Assembly: GCA_905480125.1 (NCBI GenBank)
Contig: CAJQPE010000051.1
Location: 1-55,133 of the forward strand
Length of the DNA: 55,133 bases
Direction of reading: 5' to 3'
Origin: an uncultured Flavobacteriales bacterium
GTDB lineage: Bacteria; Bacteroidota; Bacteroidia; Flavobacteriales_G; NORP312
Below, one piece after another: positions 1 through 8,779 of the stretch (positions within the stretch are counted from its first letter, which is position 1; every line of letters begins with the position of its first letter). Under the pieces are notes generated by a model. That model saw only the letters and a program-made list of their open reading frames with translations, did not search any database and was not told the origin of the DNA. The position numbers and the translations under genes were made by a program.

Positions 1-180
1 GAAGAGGCACAAGCCAAACTAGAAGCAGAAGCAGCCCAGAAAGCAGAGCAAGAAAGATTAGCTCGCGATTCTGAAGCAAATAGATTAGCGGAAGAAGCAG
101 CGGCAAAACAAGCAGCGGAAGAGGCACAAGCCAGACTAGAAGCAGAAGCAGCCCAGAAAGCAGAGCAAGAAAGATTAGCT
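1..180 (+). repeat. 117-bp in-frame tandem repeat in the 5' part of ftsY
   Basis: Bases 1-63 recur at 118-180 with a single mismatch (a Lys codon becomes Arg), giving a 117-bp, 39-residue period. Only one full period and part of a second are visible, because the array runs off the left edge. The encoded residues are Ala/Glu/Gln-rich and helical in character. The near identity at DNA level points to recent duplication. Confidence 0.85.
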
Positions 181-1155
181 AAAGTTACTGAACAAAAATC
201 TAAAAAATCGGGCGGATTATTTAGTAAATTTTTCTCGAAAGACAAATTAGATAAAGGTCTAGAGAAATCGAAAGAAAGTCTTTTCACGAAATTAACTAGA
301 GCTGTTGCGGGTAAATCTAAGGTTGATGAAGATGTTCTTGATGATCTGGAAGAAGTTCTTATTACATCTGACGTCGGTGTTAATACCACGCTGAAAATTA
401 TTGAACGAATAGAGGCGCGTATTTCTAAAGAGAAATATCTTGGTACTAGTGAGTTAAAGGAAGTTCTTAGAGATGAAATTGCGGCCCTTTTAGAGGAGAG
501 CAGTGGAATAGAAACGAAAATAACAATACCAGATACTTCTTCTGAACCATACGTTATTATGGTCGTAGGGGTTAATGGAGTAGGTAAAACAACTACTATT
601 GGTAAGTTAGCTCATCAGTTTAAGCAGTCAGGTAAATCTGTTTTATTAGGCGCTGCAGACACGTTTAGAGCAGCTGCAGTTGATCAGCTAATTATTTGGT
701 CAGAAAGAGTGGGTGTGCCGATTGTTCAACAAGGTATGAATGCCGATCCAGCTTCGGTCGCTTTTGATACGCTGCAATCAGCAAAGGCCCAAGATTCCGA
801 TGTTGTAATTATTGATACAGCGGGAAGACTTCACAATAAGGTTGGTTTAATGAATGAGCTCACTAAGATTAAAACGGTCATGAGTAAAATAATCCCAAAT
901 GCGCCTCATGAGATTTTATTGGTTCTAGATGGCTCTACTGGCCAAAATGCATTTGAACAAGCTAAACAGTTTTCAATAGCCACAGATATAAATGCTCTAG
1001 CTGTTACAAAATTAGATGGAACGGCCAAAGGGGGAGTCGTGATTGGTATTTCAGATCAATTTCAAATACCGGTTAAATATATTGGTGTTGGCGAAGGAAT
1101 GGAGGACTTGCAAGTGTTTAATAGAAAAGAATTTGTTGATTCATTCTTTAAGTAG
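1..1155 (+). CDS. ftsY: Signal recognition particle receptor FtsY (5' truncated by window edge)
   Basis: SRP-receptor GTPase that docks ribosome-SRP complexes at the inner membrane. The frame is open from base 1 and has no Met before base 559, so the true start lies outside the window; 384 residues are visible. The NG domain is complete: P-loop GVNGVGKTTT, DTFRAAAVDQL, DTAGR, TKLDGTAKGG and the closing GVGEGMEDL. About 66 residues of Ala/Glu/Gln/Lys-rich, probably coiled-coil sequence precede the LFSKFFSKDKLDKGLEK segment, which resembles the usual N-terminus of short Bacteroidota FtsY proteins. That extension carries a 39-residue repeat. rimO follows 6 bases later and is probably co-transcribed. 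Confidence 0.95.
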   Translation, partial: EEAQAKLEAEAAQKAEQERLARDSEANRLAEEAAAKQAAEEAQARLEAEAAQKAEQERLAKVTEQKSKKSGGLFSKFFSKDKLDKGLEKSKESLFTKLTRAVAGKSKVDEDVLDDLEEVLITSDVGVNTTLKIIERIEARISKEKYLGTSELKEVLRDEIAALLEESSGIETKITIPDTSSEPYVIMVVGVNGVGKTTTIGKLAHQFKQSGKSVLLGAADTFRAAAVDQLIIWSERVGVPIVQQGMNADPASVAFDTLQSAKAQDSDVVIIDTAGRLHNKVGLMNELTKIKTVMSKIIPNAPHEILLVLDGSTGQNAFEQAKQFSIATDINALAVTKLDGTAKGGVVIGISDQFQIPVKYIGVGEGMEDLQVFNRKEFVDSFFK

Positions 1156-1161
1156 AAATTT

Positions 1162-2472
1162 ATGAAGACTAAAACACTTAAAAAAAATAAGGTAAACGTT
1201 ATCACTCTGGGATGTTCGAAAAATATTTTTGATTCGGAGGTTTTAATGGGGCAATTAAAAGCGAATAATTTCGAAGTTGAGCATGAATCTGTAAAGAAAG
1301 ATTCAGCAATTGTTATTATAAATACTTGTGGTTTTATTGATAATGCTAAGCAAGAATCAATTGATACGATTTTAGCTTGTGCAGAAGCAAAAGACCGTGG
1401 TGAAATTGATAAGCTTATTGTTACGGGCTGTCTTTCGGAAAGGTATAAACCGGAACTTGAAAAAGAAATCGGTAACGTTGACGATTTCTTTGGAACTAAA
1501 GATTTGCCTAGACTATTGAAGACACTAAAAGCAGATTACAAACAAGAATTAGTAGGGGAGCGCATGCTAACGACTCCACGACATTATGCTTATTTTAAAA
1601 TTGCTGAAGGTTGCGATAGGCCGTGTTCTTTTTGTGCAATACCGTTAATGAGAGGGAAGCATGTTTCAACTCCGATAGAGCAGTTGGTTTCTAGTGCAAA
1701 AGACCTAGCAAAGGAAGGTACTAAAGAGCTAATTCTCATAGCCCAAGATTTGACTTATTACGGATTAGATATATATAAAAAGAGAAATCTTGCTGAATTA
1801 TTACGACAACTTTCTGATGTCGAAGGAATTGAATGGATTCGTTTGCACTATGCCTTTCCAACGGGATTTCCAATGGATGTGCTAGACGTTATGAATGAAA
1901 GAGATAATATATGCTTATATCTAGATATACCTTTGCAACATGCCTCAGACAACATGCTTAAGGCAATGCGGAGAGGCACTACAAAGGAAAAAACTACTAC
2001 GCTTGTTAATAAATTTAGAAGTAAAGTTCCTGGTATTGCAATTCGAACAACTTTGATTACTGGTTATCCAGGAGAAACAGAGCAGGATTTTCAAGAAATG
2101 TATAGTTGGGTTGCAGAAATGAAATTTGATCGTTTAGGTGTATTTCCATATTCTCATGAAGAAAATACACATGCATTTAATTTTGATGATGACGTTCCCG
2201 AAGAAGTGAAACAAGAACGTGCTGAATCAATAATGGATTTACAGTCCAGTATTTCTTTTGATCTAAATCAAAAGAAAGTAGGTAAAACTTTCAAGGTGCT
2301 TTTTGATAGGGTAGAAGGAGATTCATTTATTGGGAGAACACAACACGATTCTCCTGAAGTTGATAATGAGGTGCTTGTGCCTAAATTAGACTATATTCGT
2401 ATCGGAGATTATGCTAATGTTGAAATCGAAAAAGCAGACTTTTATGATCTTTATGGAAAGATTGTTCGGTAG
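1162..2472 (+). CDS. rimO: Ribosomal protein S12 methylthiotransferase RimO
   Basis: Radical-SAM methylthiotransferase that modifies the conserved Asp of ribosomal protein uS12. The 436 residues match the family length. The N-terminal UPF0004 domain has its three cluster cysteines at C18 (GCSKN), C56 (NTCGF) and C90 (GCLSERY). The radical-SAM CxxxCxxC motif is CDRPCSFC at about 151-158, and a C-terminal TRAM-like domain follows. The ATG lies 6 bases after the ftsY stop, and the 3' end overlaps the next small gene by 20 bases. RimO rather than MiaB is favoured by the GCSKN start and the PLMRGKH segment after the radical-SAM motif. Confidence 0.95.
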   Translation: MKTKTLKKNKVNVITLGCSKNIFDSEVLMGQLKANNFEVEHESVKKDSAIVIINTCGFIDNAKQESIDTILACAEAKDRGEIDKLIVTGCLSERYKPELEKEIGNVDDFFGTKDLPRLLKTLKADYKQELVGERMLTTPRHYAYFKIAEGCDRPCSFCAIPLMRGKHVSTPIEQLVSSAKDLAKEGTKELILIAQDLTYYGLDIYKKRNLAELLRQLSDVEGIEWIRLHYAFPTGFPMDVLDVMNERDNICLYLDIPLQHASDNMLKAMRRGTTKEKTTTLVNKFRSKVPGIAIRTTLITGYPGETEQDFQEMYSWVAEMKFDRLGVFPYSHEENTHAFNFDDDVPEEVKQERAESIMDLQSSISFDLNQKKVGKTFKVLFDRVEGDSFIGRTQHDSPEVDNEVLVPKLDYIRIGDYANVEIEKADFYDLYGKIVR

Positions 2473-2749
2473 TTCTCGATTTAATTTAAATTCGATTTTT
2501 ATATCGGTTTTAATTATTGGATTTTCCTTGCAGTCATTTTCTCAAATGACCACTCGGGAAATGGATAATTTTAAAAAAATATCTAAGGCAAAAAAGAAAA
2601 AAGAAAAGCAAAAAGGGCCTTCTATTAATACAAAAAAGCGATCTTCTTCGCCTAAAAAGACAAGGCAAAAAAAATCGGGTTTTACAAAAAAGCGCTACAA
2701 GATATCCTATATTCTTCGTGAGGAATATCTCATGAATATTTCTGCATAA
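2453..2749 (+). CDS. Small lysine-rich secreted protein of unknown function
   Basis: A 98-residue reading frame that I do not recognise. From the ATG at 2453 it starts with a convincing signal peptide (hydrophobic stretch ending SLQSFSQ) followed by a very basic Lys/Arg-rich mature region of about 65 residues. Upstream in-frame ATGs (2411, 2417, 2444) would extend it further into rimO, but 2453 places the signal peptide best. It overlaps the rimO end by 20 bases and stops 36 bases before bshC. No domain or catalytic motif is visible. The signal peptide is the main argument that it is real; the mature part is low complexity. Confidence 0.55.
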   Translation: MERLFGSSRFNLNSIFISVLIIGFSLQSFSQMTTREMDNFKKISKAKKKKEKQKGPSINTKKRSSSPKKTRQKKSGFTKKRYKISYILREEYLMNISA

Positions 2750-2774
2750 AACTATCCTAAGCAGCATCGTTTCT

Positions 2775-2782
2775 TATTTTTG
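2775..2782 (+). promoter_or_regulatory. Bacteroidota -7 box for bshC
   Basis: TATTTTTG matches the TAnnTTTG consensus of the Bacteroidota primary sigma factor and ends only 3 bases before the bshC ATG at 2786. No good TTG -33 element is present at 17-23 bases upstream. If the box is used, transcription would begin at or next to the ATG. Confidence 0.5.
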
Positions 2783-2785
2783 TAT

Positions 2786-4375
2786 ATGCGAAAAATTGAA
2801 TTAGCATATAAAGACATAGGGTATTTCTACAAATTTGTTCTCGATTATTTGGAAGAGAAAGAAATCTTAAAGTCTTTTTATAAATACTCCGTTTCTCTTG
2901 AAGCATTCAAACAGGTAATTGACGATAAAAAGAAGGACAAAACAAACAGGGATCTCTTAGTCGAAGTTTTAGAAAGTCAAAATGAAGAGCATGCGCTAAA
3001 CTATAGTCTGGTTCAAGAAAACATTAAACTTCTCGTTAAGAAAAACACATTTACAATAACAACTGGTCACCAGTTATGTATTGCCGGTGGACCATTATAT
3101 TTCATATATAAGGTTATTAGTGTCCTTAAACTTTGTAAAACGCTCGAAAAAGAGTATCCAGATAATAATTTTGTCCCAATATTTTGGCTTGCTTCAGAAG
3201 ATCATGGAGAAGGTGAAATTTCTAAAATTAATATTTTTGGTAAATCATTCGAATGGGAGCATTCAGAAAAAGGAGCTAGCGGTAAAAGGGCTGCTGTTTC
3301 ATATTCTAAAATTGACTCTGAGCTTAGAGAATTATTTAATGAAGATGATAAAGCCCAAGAAATTCTAAATATTTTTACCGAGTCTTATTCGGAAGCTAAA
3401 GACCTTACCCAGGCAACTCGTTCATATTTGTACAAACTTTTTGGTGAATATGGTCTTGTAGTGATAGATGGAGATGATATAAAGCTAAAACAAGAATTTG
3501 CTTCTATAATGAAGGATGAGTTATTGAATTCATCTACTAAGCAAAAAGTTAATGAAACAATTGCCAGATATGGCGAGAACTATAAAATTCAGGCAAATGT
3601 TCGGAAAATCAATCTATTTTATCTCGGCAATAATTTACGTGAAAGAATTGTAAAAGAAGGTCTGTATTATAAAGTTCTTAATACTGAATTGCATTTTTCA
3701 GAAGCAGATATTTTGAAAGAAATTGATTCTCACCCAGAACGATTTAGTCCTAATGTGCTAACAAGGCCATTGTTTGAGGAGATAATATTGCCAAATCTAG
3801 CTTATGTTGGTGGACCGGGTGAATCAGCATATTGGATGCAACTTAAATCAATTTTCGAATACCATAATATTAACTATCCAATGGTCATCCTCAGGGATTC
3901 TGTTCAGTGGATTGATATGGTTTCACAACAGAAACTCAAGAAAATAGGTATCGATATTCAACAAATATTCCAATCAATTGACAAATTAGAACAGCTATAT
4001 ATAAGGACAAATGCAACTTTGTTTTCAAGGGAGAAGTACTTGAAACAATTGAATGTATTATTTGAGGGGCTATCGCAAGATATTTCGAAAGTAGATCAAT
4101 CACTATTACGAACTGTAATGGGGGAGAAGGTTAGGTTTGAGCAAGGCCTTGAAAATCTTGTAGGAAAGACGAATAAAGCTATTAAACTTAAACATGAAGT
4201 TGAATTAAACCAACTCAGAAAACTAAAAGAAAAGTTGTTTCCTAATGATGGTCTGCAAGAACGTTACGATAACATTATTCCTTTATATAGTATATATGGT
4301 AAAGATCTGATACAACTGCTTATAGATAATCTTAATGTTCTTGATAAGAAGTTTACGGTTCTGCTAGAAGATTAA
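2786..4375 (+). CDS. bshC: Putative cysteine ligase BshC (bacillithiol biosynthesis)
   Basis: Last enzyme of bacillithiol synthesis, adding cysteine to GlcN-malate. The 529 residues agree with the family. Features include the N-terminal TGHQLCIAGGP motif and the WLASEDHGEGEI segment, followed by the YVGGPGESAYW motif and a helical, coiled-coil-prone C-terminal region. The start is taken at the ATG at 2786 (MRKIELAYKD); a TTG at 2780 would lie inside the predicted promoter. BshA and BshB are not in this window. A free-standing bshC is common in Bacteroidota. Confidence 0.9.
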   Translation: MRKIELAYKDIGYFYKFVLDYLEEKEILKSFYKYSVSLEAFKQVIDDKKKDKTNRDLLVEVLESQNEEHALNYSLVQENIKLLVKKNTFTITTGHQLCIAGGPLYFIYKVISVLKLCKTLEKEYPDNNFVPIFWLASEDHGEGEISKINIFGKSFEWEHSEKGASGKRAAVSYSKIDSELRELFNEDDKAQEILNIFTESYSEAKDLTQATRSYLYKLFGEYGLVVIDGDDIKLKQEFASIMKDELLNSSTKQKVNETIARYGENYKIQANVRKINLFYLGNNLRERIVKEGLYYKVLNTELHFSEADILKEIDSHPERFSPNVLTRPLFEEIILPNLAYVGGPGESAYWMQLKSIFEYHNINYPMVILRDSVQWIDMVSQQKLKKIGIDIQQIFQSIDKLEQLYIRTNATLFSREKYLKQLNVLFEGLSQDISKVDQSLLRTVMGEKVRFEQGLENLVGKTNKAIKLKHEVELNQLRKLKEKLFPNDGLQERYDNIIPLYSIYGKDLIQLLIDNLNVLDKKFTVLLED

Positions 4376-4670
4376 AATTAATTTTTGAAGACTTTTTTCT
4401 GGATTAGAAATAACCTTCATTAAATATGTTGGGGCCGTTTAATTTGATTTGTATGATGTAATACTGTGGAACGTTTTTTTATTAATTAACAGATCAAACT
4501 ATTTGTAAAACTCAAATGTTAAATCATCGCTATTATTTAAAACCGAAATATGGCTGTATTAATTAGTTAAGAAGGTGAAAGTTGTAAAAAATCAAATTTT
4601 TATTAACAAAACTTAATCAAATTGTGAACATCTGTGCCCTTTAATTGGTGTTAAAAACTATTTGGTTGTT
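4376..4670 (+). other. AT-rich intergenic region upstream of guaA
   Basis: About 330 bases separate bshC from guaA. I see no coding frame, no tRNA and no recognisable purine riboswitch. Only the guaA promoter at its right end can be assigned. Confidence 0.6.
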
Positions 4671-4703
4671 TTGGTAGTGTATTCATTGCTATAATTACAT
4701 TTG
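4671..4703 (+). promoter_or_regulatory. Promoter of guaA (-33 TTG, -7 TACATTTG)
   Basis: TTG at 4671-4673, 22 bases, then TACATTTG at 4696-4703, fits TTG-N17-23-TAnnTTTG. The guaA ATG at 4710 begins 6 bases after the box, so the transcript would have almost no leader. Confidence 0.7.
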
Positions 4704-4709
4704 TGTTCT

Positions 4710-6239
4710 ATGCAGGAAATGATTTTAATTCTTGATTTTGGTTCACAATACACACAGCTAATCGCACGAAGAGTAAGAGAATTGAATGTATATTGTGAAA
4801 TTCATCCGTATAATGATTTTCCGAATATAACAGAAAATGTTAAAGGGGTAATTCTTTCTGGGAGTCCTTTTTCTGTGCGGGGTAATGACGCTCCTATTCC
4901 AGACTTGACTAATATTAAAGGTAAGTTGCCATTATTAGGTGTTTGTTATGGCGCTCAGTTTTTAGCAGACAATTTTGGTGGAAGTGTTGAGGCTTCTAAT
5001 ACAAGAGAGTACGGTAGGGCTAACTTATCTTTTGTAGATGGCGAATCTCAATTGTTCAAGGATATCCCGCAAGGTTCTCAGGTTTGGATGTCTCATGCCG
5101 ATACAATTACTCAGCTGCCGCATAATTGCAAAGTTGTAGCAAGTACAAATGATGTTGCTAATGCAGGATATGAAATTGAAGGCGAGACAACGTATGCAAT
5201 TCAATTTCATCCAGAAGTTTATCATAGTTCGGACGGGTTGCAGCTATTAACAAATTATGTGGTCGGGATTTGCGGGTGCAGCCAAGATTGGACTCCAGAT
5301 TCATTTGTAGATACAACTGTAGCGGCGTTAAAAGAGAAATTAGGAAAGGATAAAGTCGTTTTAGGCCTTTCCGGTGGAGTAGATTCTACAGTTGCTGGTG
5401 TTATACTGCATAAAGCAATCGGAGCAAATCTATATTGCATATTTGTGGATAATGGTTTACTCAGAAAAAATGAGTTCGAATCAGTATTAGAACAATATAA
5501 GCATTTAGGATTAAATGTAAAGGGCGTTAATTCAAAGTCTCGCTTTTATGATGAGCTAAAAGGAGAATCTGACCCTGAGGCAAAAAGAAAAATTATTGGG
5601 CGTGTATTTATTGAAGTATTTGATGATGAGTCTCACCTAATTGAAGATGTAAGTTGGTTAGCACAAGGTACAATTTATCCGGATATAATAGAATCAATAT
5701 CTGTAAAAGGCCCATCTGCAACCATTAAATCTCACCATAATGTTGGAGGGTTGCCTGATTATATGAAACTTAAAGTAGTTGAACCTCTTAGCTCGTTGTT
5801 TAAAGATGAAGTAAGAAGAGTAGGTGCAGCGATGGGGTTAGACCAAAGTTTATTAGGAAGACATCCTTTTCCCGGCCCTGGACTTGCTATTCGTATACTG
5901 GGTGACATTACTGAAGAAAAGGTACAGATTTTGCAAGAGGTTGATTACATTTTTATCCAAGGGTTAAAAGACGCGGATTTGTATGATGATGTTTGGCAAG
6001 CTGGATCAATTTTGCTACCTGTTCAAACGGTAGGAGTAATGGGTGATGAAAGAACTTACGAAAATGCAGTAGCTTTGAGAGCAGTCGAATCTACAGACGG
6101 AATGACAGCAGATTGGTGTCATTTACCTTACGAGTTTTTGGCAAAAGTGTCGAACGACATAATTAATAAAGTAAAAGGTATTAATAGGGTAGTTTATGAT
6201 ATTAGCTCTAAGCCACCTGCAACTATTGAATGGGAGTAA
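4710..6239 (+). CDS. guaA: GMP synthase (glutamine-hydrolysing)
   Basis: Converts XMP to GMP with glutamine as amino donor. The 509 residues comprise a class I amidotransferase domain (catalytic Cys79 in [16 protein letters not shown] for the His/Glu pair), the ATP pyrophosphatase P-loop LSGGVDSTV and the C-terminal dimerisation domain ending KPPATIEWE. The start at 4710 gives [10 protein letters not shown], the usual family N-terminus; an in-frame TTG at 4701 lies inside the -7 box and is unlikely. Its last 10 bases overlap the next gene. Confidence 0.97.
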   Translation: MQEMILILDFGSQYTQLIARRVRELNVYCEIHPYNDFPNITENVKGVILSGSPFSVRGNDAPIPDLTNIKGKLPLLGVCYGAQFLADNFGGSVEASNTREYGRANLSFVDGESQLFKDIPQGSQVWMSHADTITQLPHNCKVVASTNDVANAGYEIEGETTYAIQFHPEVYHSSDGLQLLTNYVVGICGCSQDWTPDSFVDTTVAALKEKLGKDKVVLGLSGGVDSTVAGVILHKAIGANLYCIFVDNGLLRKNEFESVLEQYKHLGLNVKGVNSKSRFYDELKGESDPEAKRKIIGRVFIEVFDDESHLIEDVSWLAQGTIYPDIIESISVKGPSATIKSHHNVGGLPDYMKLKVVEPLSSLFKDEVRRVGAAMGLDQSLLGRHPFPGPGLAIRILGDITEEKVQILQEVDYIFIQGLKDADLYDDVWQAGSILLPVQTVGVMGDERTYENAVALRAVESTDGMTADWCHLPYEFLAKVSNDIINKVKGINRVVYDISSKPPATIEWE

Positions 6240-8065
6240 CTTTAAGTTTGAAATCATTAATTAGAAATATTATTTTTTTACTGTTTCTGCTTACAAGTGG
6301 AATTGTTGTTGCGCAAGAAAAACAGATTATTGATGGTAGAGAGTTCTATATTCACCAAGTTGAGCGGGGTATAACATTATATTCAATTGCTAAACAATAC
6401 AATGTTAAAGTAGCTGACATACAAGCCGAAAATCCCTTTTTGGAAGCGGGGTTGCAGCCTGGTCAAACACTTAAAATCCCTTTAGACAAGGTAGAAACTG
6501 TTCAAGAGATTAAGAATGATACGATTGTTCCTAAGGGATATAAGTTACATATTGTGGAAGAAGGGGAAACGCTTTATGCTCTATCTAGAATATATTCTAT
6601 AACAGTTAGAGAAATACTAGATAAGAACCCAGAAGTAATTAACGGTTTAAAGCTAGGTCAAACATTGTTAATACCTTCTAATCCTGTGCAACAGAATAGT
6701 CAAAGAACTTCTGTTGTTAAGGTAGATGCCGATAAATACATTAAGCATATTGTTGATTCAGGGGAAACATTGTATTCATTGGCTCGGTTTTACGAAGTAA
6801 ATGCAGATTCGATAATGAAGTTGAATGATGGCCTGCCAAAAGGCTTACAATTAGGAATGATACTGATAATTCCGAAAATTAAGCCTGCCGATGTTATTAC
6901 GGTAATTGAAGTTATGGCGGGAAGTGATACAATTGCGTTCAATGATTCCATTGCTATGAAAAATGTCTATCAGATTGCGTTAATCCTGCCTATGTATTTA
7001 GACACAAACCAGGTCTTGGATGAAATACGAAATGAGTATGATAAAGATGAAATATTTCCGAAATCGAAGATTGCTTTGCAGTTTTATCAGGGGGCTTTGC
7101 TAGCTTTAGATTCAATGCGTAAGCAAGGAATTTCAACAAAGTTATATGTTTATGATACAGCCAATGATACTGACATCGTAAAAGGAATTTTAAACCGTTC
7201 AGAAATGAAAGAAATGAATCTAATTATTGGGCCTCTATATCGGACTAACTTTTTATTAGTAAGTGAATTTGCGAAGAAGAATAGGATAAGTATTGTTAGT
7301 CCTGTGCCGCAAAGCAATAAGATATTACTTGGTAACCCATACGTGAGTAAAGTCTCTGCATCAAGAATAATTCAAGTGGAGAAATTAGCTGAATTTGTTA
7401 TAAAACATCATTTCAATGACAATGTATTTGTGTTTAATAATGAAGAAGGCAGAAACATCAAATTCGTAGAGCATTTTCATAAAGTAGTGGTTCGTGAGCT
7501 TGATTCAATAAAAAATGAACAGATAGATAGTGTCCAGGAAATCTATTTTACCGTCATAAATGCTGACAAAATAAAAGTTTTACTCGATTCAAACAGGAAT
7601 AACGTAATAGTTATTCCATCTAATGATCAGGCATTTGTAAGTGAATTTTTAACCCAACTTAATCAATTAACAAATGACTACAAAATCATTGTTTATGGAA
7701 TGGATAAGTGGAAAAATTTTCAAAATATCAGTACAGAATATATGCATAGTTTGAATGTTCATATAACATCTCCCAATGCAGTTAATTATCATGCGAGCTC
7801 AGAGAATACTTTTATGAAAAAATTTCGCTCCAGTTATTATACAGAACCAGGAATTTATGGCTTTTCAGGGTTTGATGTTACTTACTATTATCTAGGGGTT
7901 ATGGCAAGATACGGTCGTAATTTTCAAGTACATCTGCCAGACTATCAATATCAAGGAATTACAACTGCGTTTAACTTTTATCAAACTAGCATAGAGAGTG
8001 GTTTCGAGAACAAAAGTTCACATATTCTTAAATACGAAGATTACAGATTGATTGAAGTAGAATAA
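6230..8065 (+). CDS. Triple-LysM protein with a periplasmic-binding-protein-like domain
   Basis: A secreted 611-residue protein: signal peptide about 1-29 (ending VVAQ), three LysM peptidoglycan-binding repeats at about 40-84, 106-149 and 171-215, each with the xGxTLYxxA pattern, then about 360 residues resembling a type 1 periplasmic binding or receptor fold ([15 protein letters not shown] onward). Such LysM plus ABC-substrate-binding-like proteins occur in Bacteroidota, where their ligand is unknown. The ATG overlaps the guaA stop by 10 bases, which suggests translational coupling. It ends 3 bases from the convergent LolA-like gene. A wall-anchored sensor or envelope assembly role is inference. 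Confidence 0.8.
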   Translation: MGVTLSLKSLIRNIIFLLFLLTSGIVVAQEKQIIDGREFYIHQVERGITLYSIAKQYNVKVADIQAENPFLEAGLQPGQTLKIPLDKVETVQEIKNDTIVPKGYKLHIVEEGETLYALSRIYSITVREILDKNPEVINGLKLGQTLLIPSNPVQQNSQRTSVVKVDADKYIKHIVDSGETLYSLARFYEVNADSIMKLNDGLPKGLQLGMILIIPKIKPADVITVIEVMAGSDTIAFNDSIAMKNVYQIALILPMYLDTNQVLDEIRNEYDKDEIFPKSKIALQFYQGALLALDSMRKQGISTKLYVYDTANDTDIVKGILNRSEMKEMNLIIGPLYRTNFLLVSEFAKKNRISIVSPVPQSNKILLGNPYVSKVSASRIIQVEKLAEFVIKHHFNDNVFVFNNEEGRNIKFVEHFHKVVVRELDSIKNEQIDSVQEIYFTVINADKIKVLLDSNRNNVIVIPSNDQAFVSEFLTQLNQLTNDYKIIVYGMDKWKNFQNISTEYMHSLNVHITSPNAVNYHASSENTFMKKFRSSYYTEPGIYGFSGFDVTYYYLGVMARYGRNFQVHLPDYQYQGITTAFNFYQTSIESGFENKSSHILKYEDYRLIEVE

Positions 8066-8068
8066 TAA

Positions 8069-8737
8069 CTAATCACACAAATCGATAACATCATCAGCTT
8101 TGCTTTCATCAAATGTGAAAGCAGCATCTTCAGTTGCTACGTTAGTCGTAAATTTAGATAGCGTTGTTGTATAAATGTTTCCATCTTTTCCTCTAACTTC
8201 CATTGAAATGATTTCCATTTTTTTTATATCAATATTAAGCACAATTGTATGGTATGGTTTGTTGTCAGCATTTTCTGGGTATAGATAAATAACATGAGCG
8301 TTTCTTCCATTTACAACATCTTCTTTTTTGTAGGTAAACTTAAAGCCCTTTTCATAAATAGTGAAAATGTTACTTGGGTTTAGCAAATTATCTGCTTCTG
8401 CATTTGGGTCTGGAGCACAGTCTTTCGTTGCTTCTTTCACATCGGGCATCCATCTCCAAATGTATTTTTCATTAAAGTAAATTTCTTGCCCGACCATGTT
8501 AACGATGTACTTATTACCCTTAAGTAAAAGAGAGCCATTTTGCGTTTCATCAATACCATCAGTCTGGTTGAATAGCCTATAAGTAAATTCTGCTTTAATA
8601 GAGCTGTAAGAAGTATTCTTTAAACTTAATTCTTCAAGTATTCCCTTTGCTTTTGGGTCTTTGGCTTCACCTGCCGGCTGAGAAAAAGAGGGTATAGCGA
8701 TTAGAATTAGTCCTAAAATACTTGTGATTATTTTCAT
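8069..8737 (-). CDS. LolA-like outer-membrane lipoprotein carrier
   Basis: A 222-residue periplasmic protein with a signal peptide (cleavage near SFSQ) and no lipobox. The body resembles LolA/LolB-like half-barrel proteins: an early segment YSSIKAEFTY, the strand series GSLLLKGNKY and IYFNEKYIWRW, and ENADNKPYHTIVLNI. LolA carries lipoproteins from the inner to the outer membrane. It lies 42 bases downstream of ftsK, and the ABC component lolD heads the same strand run about 9 kb upstream. Sequence divergence makes LolA family membership likely but exact function less certain. Confidence 0.8.
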   Translation of the reverse strand: MKIITSILGLILIAIPSFSQPAGEAKDPKAKGILEELSLKNTSYSSIKAEFTYRLFNQTDGIDETQNGSLLLKGNKYIVNMVGQEIYFNEKYIWRWMPDVKEATKDCAPDPNAEADNLLNPSNIFTIYEKGFKFTYKKEDVVNGRNAHVIYLYPENADNKPYHTIVLNIDIKKMEIISMEVRGKDGNIYTTTLSKFTTNVATEDAAFTFDESKADDVIDLCD

Positions 8738-8779
8738 ATAGTTATATTGTTTCTTTCCAAATAATGGATAGTAATTAAA

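Noticed and set aside
2534-2767. 77-codon minus-strand frame opposite the small basic protein
   Set aside because: Its Phe/Leu/Arg-rich content is the complement of the Lys codons of the plus-strand gene; no signal supports it.
4376-4700. Purine riboswitch upstream of guaA
   Set aside because: No conserved aptamer sequence or three-way junction could be traced; the promoter box directly next to the ATG leaves no room for a leader.
4701-4709. TTG upstream starts for guaA, and similarly for bshC, lolD, dapF, accC-adjacent DUF4294 and the dihydroorotase-like gene
   Set aside because: In each case a nearby in-frame ATG gives the expected family N-terminus or a gene-overlap junction, and several TTGs lie within the promoter -7 box.
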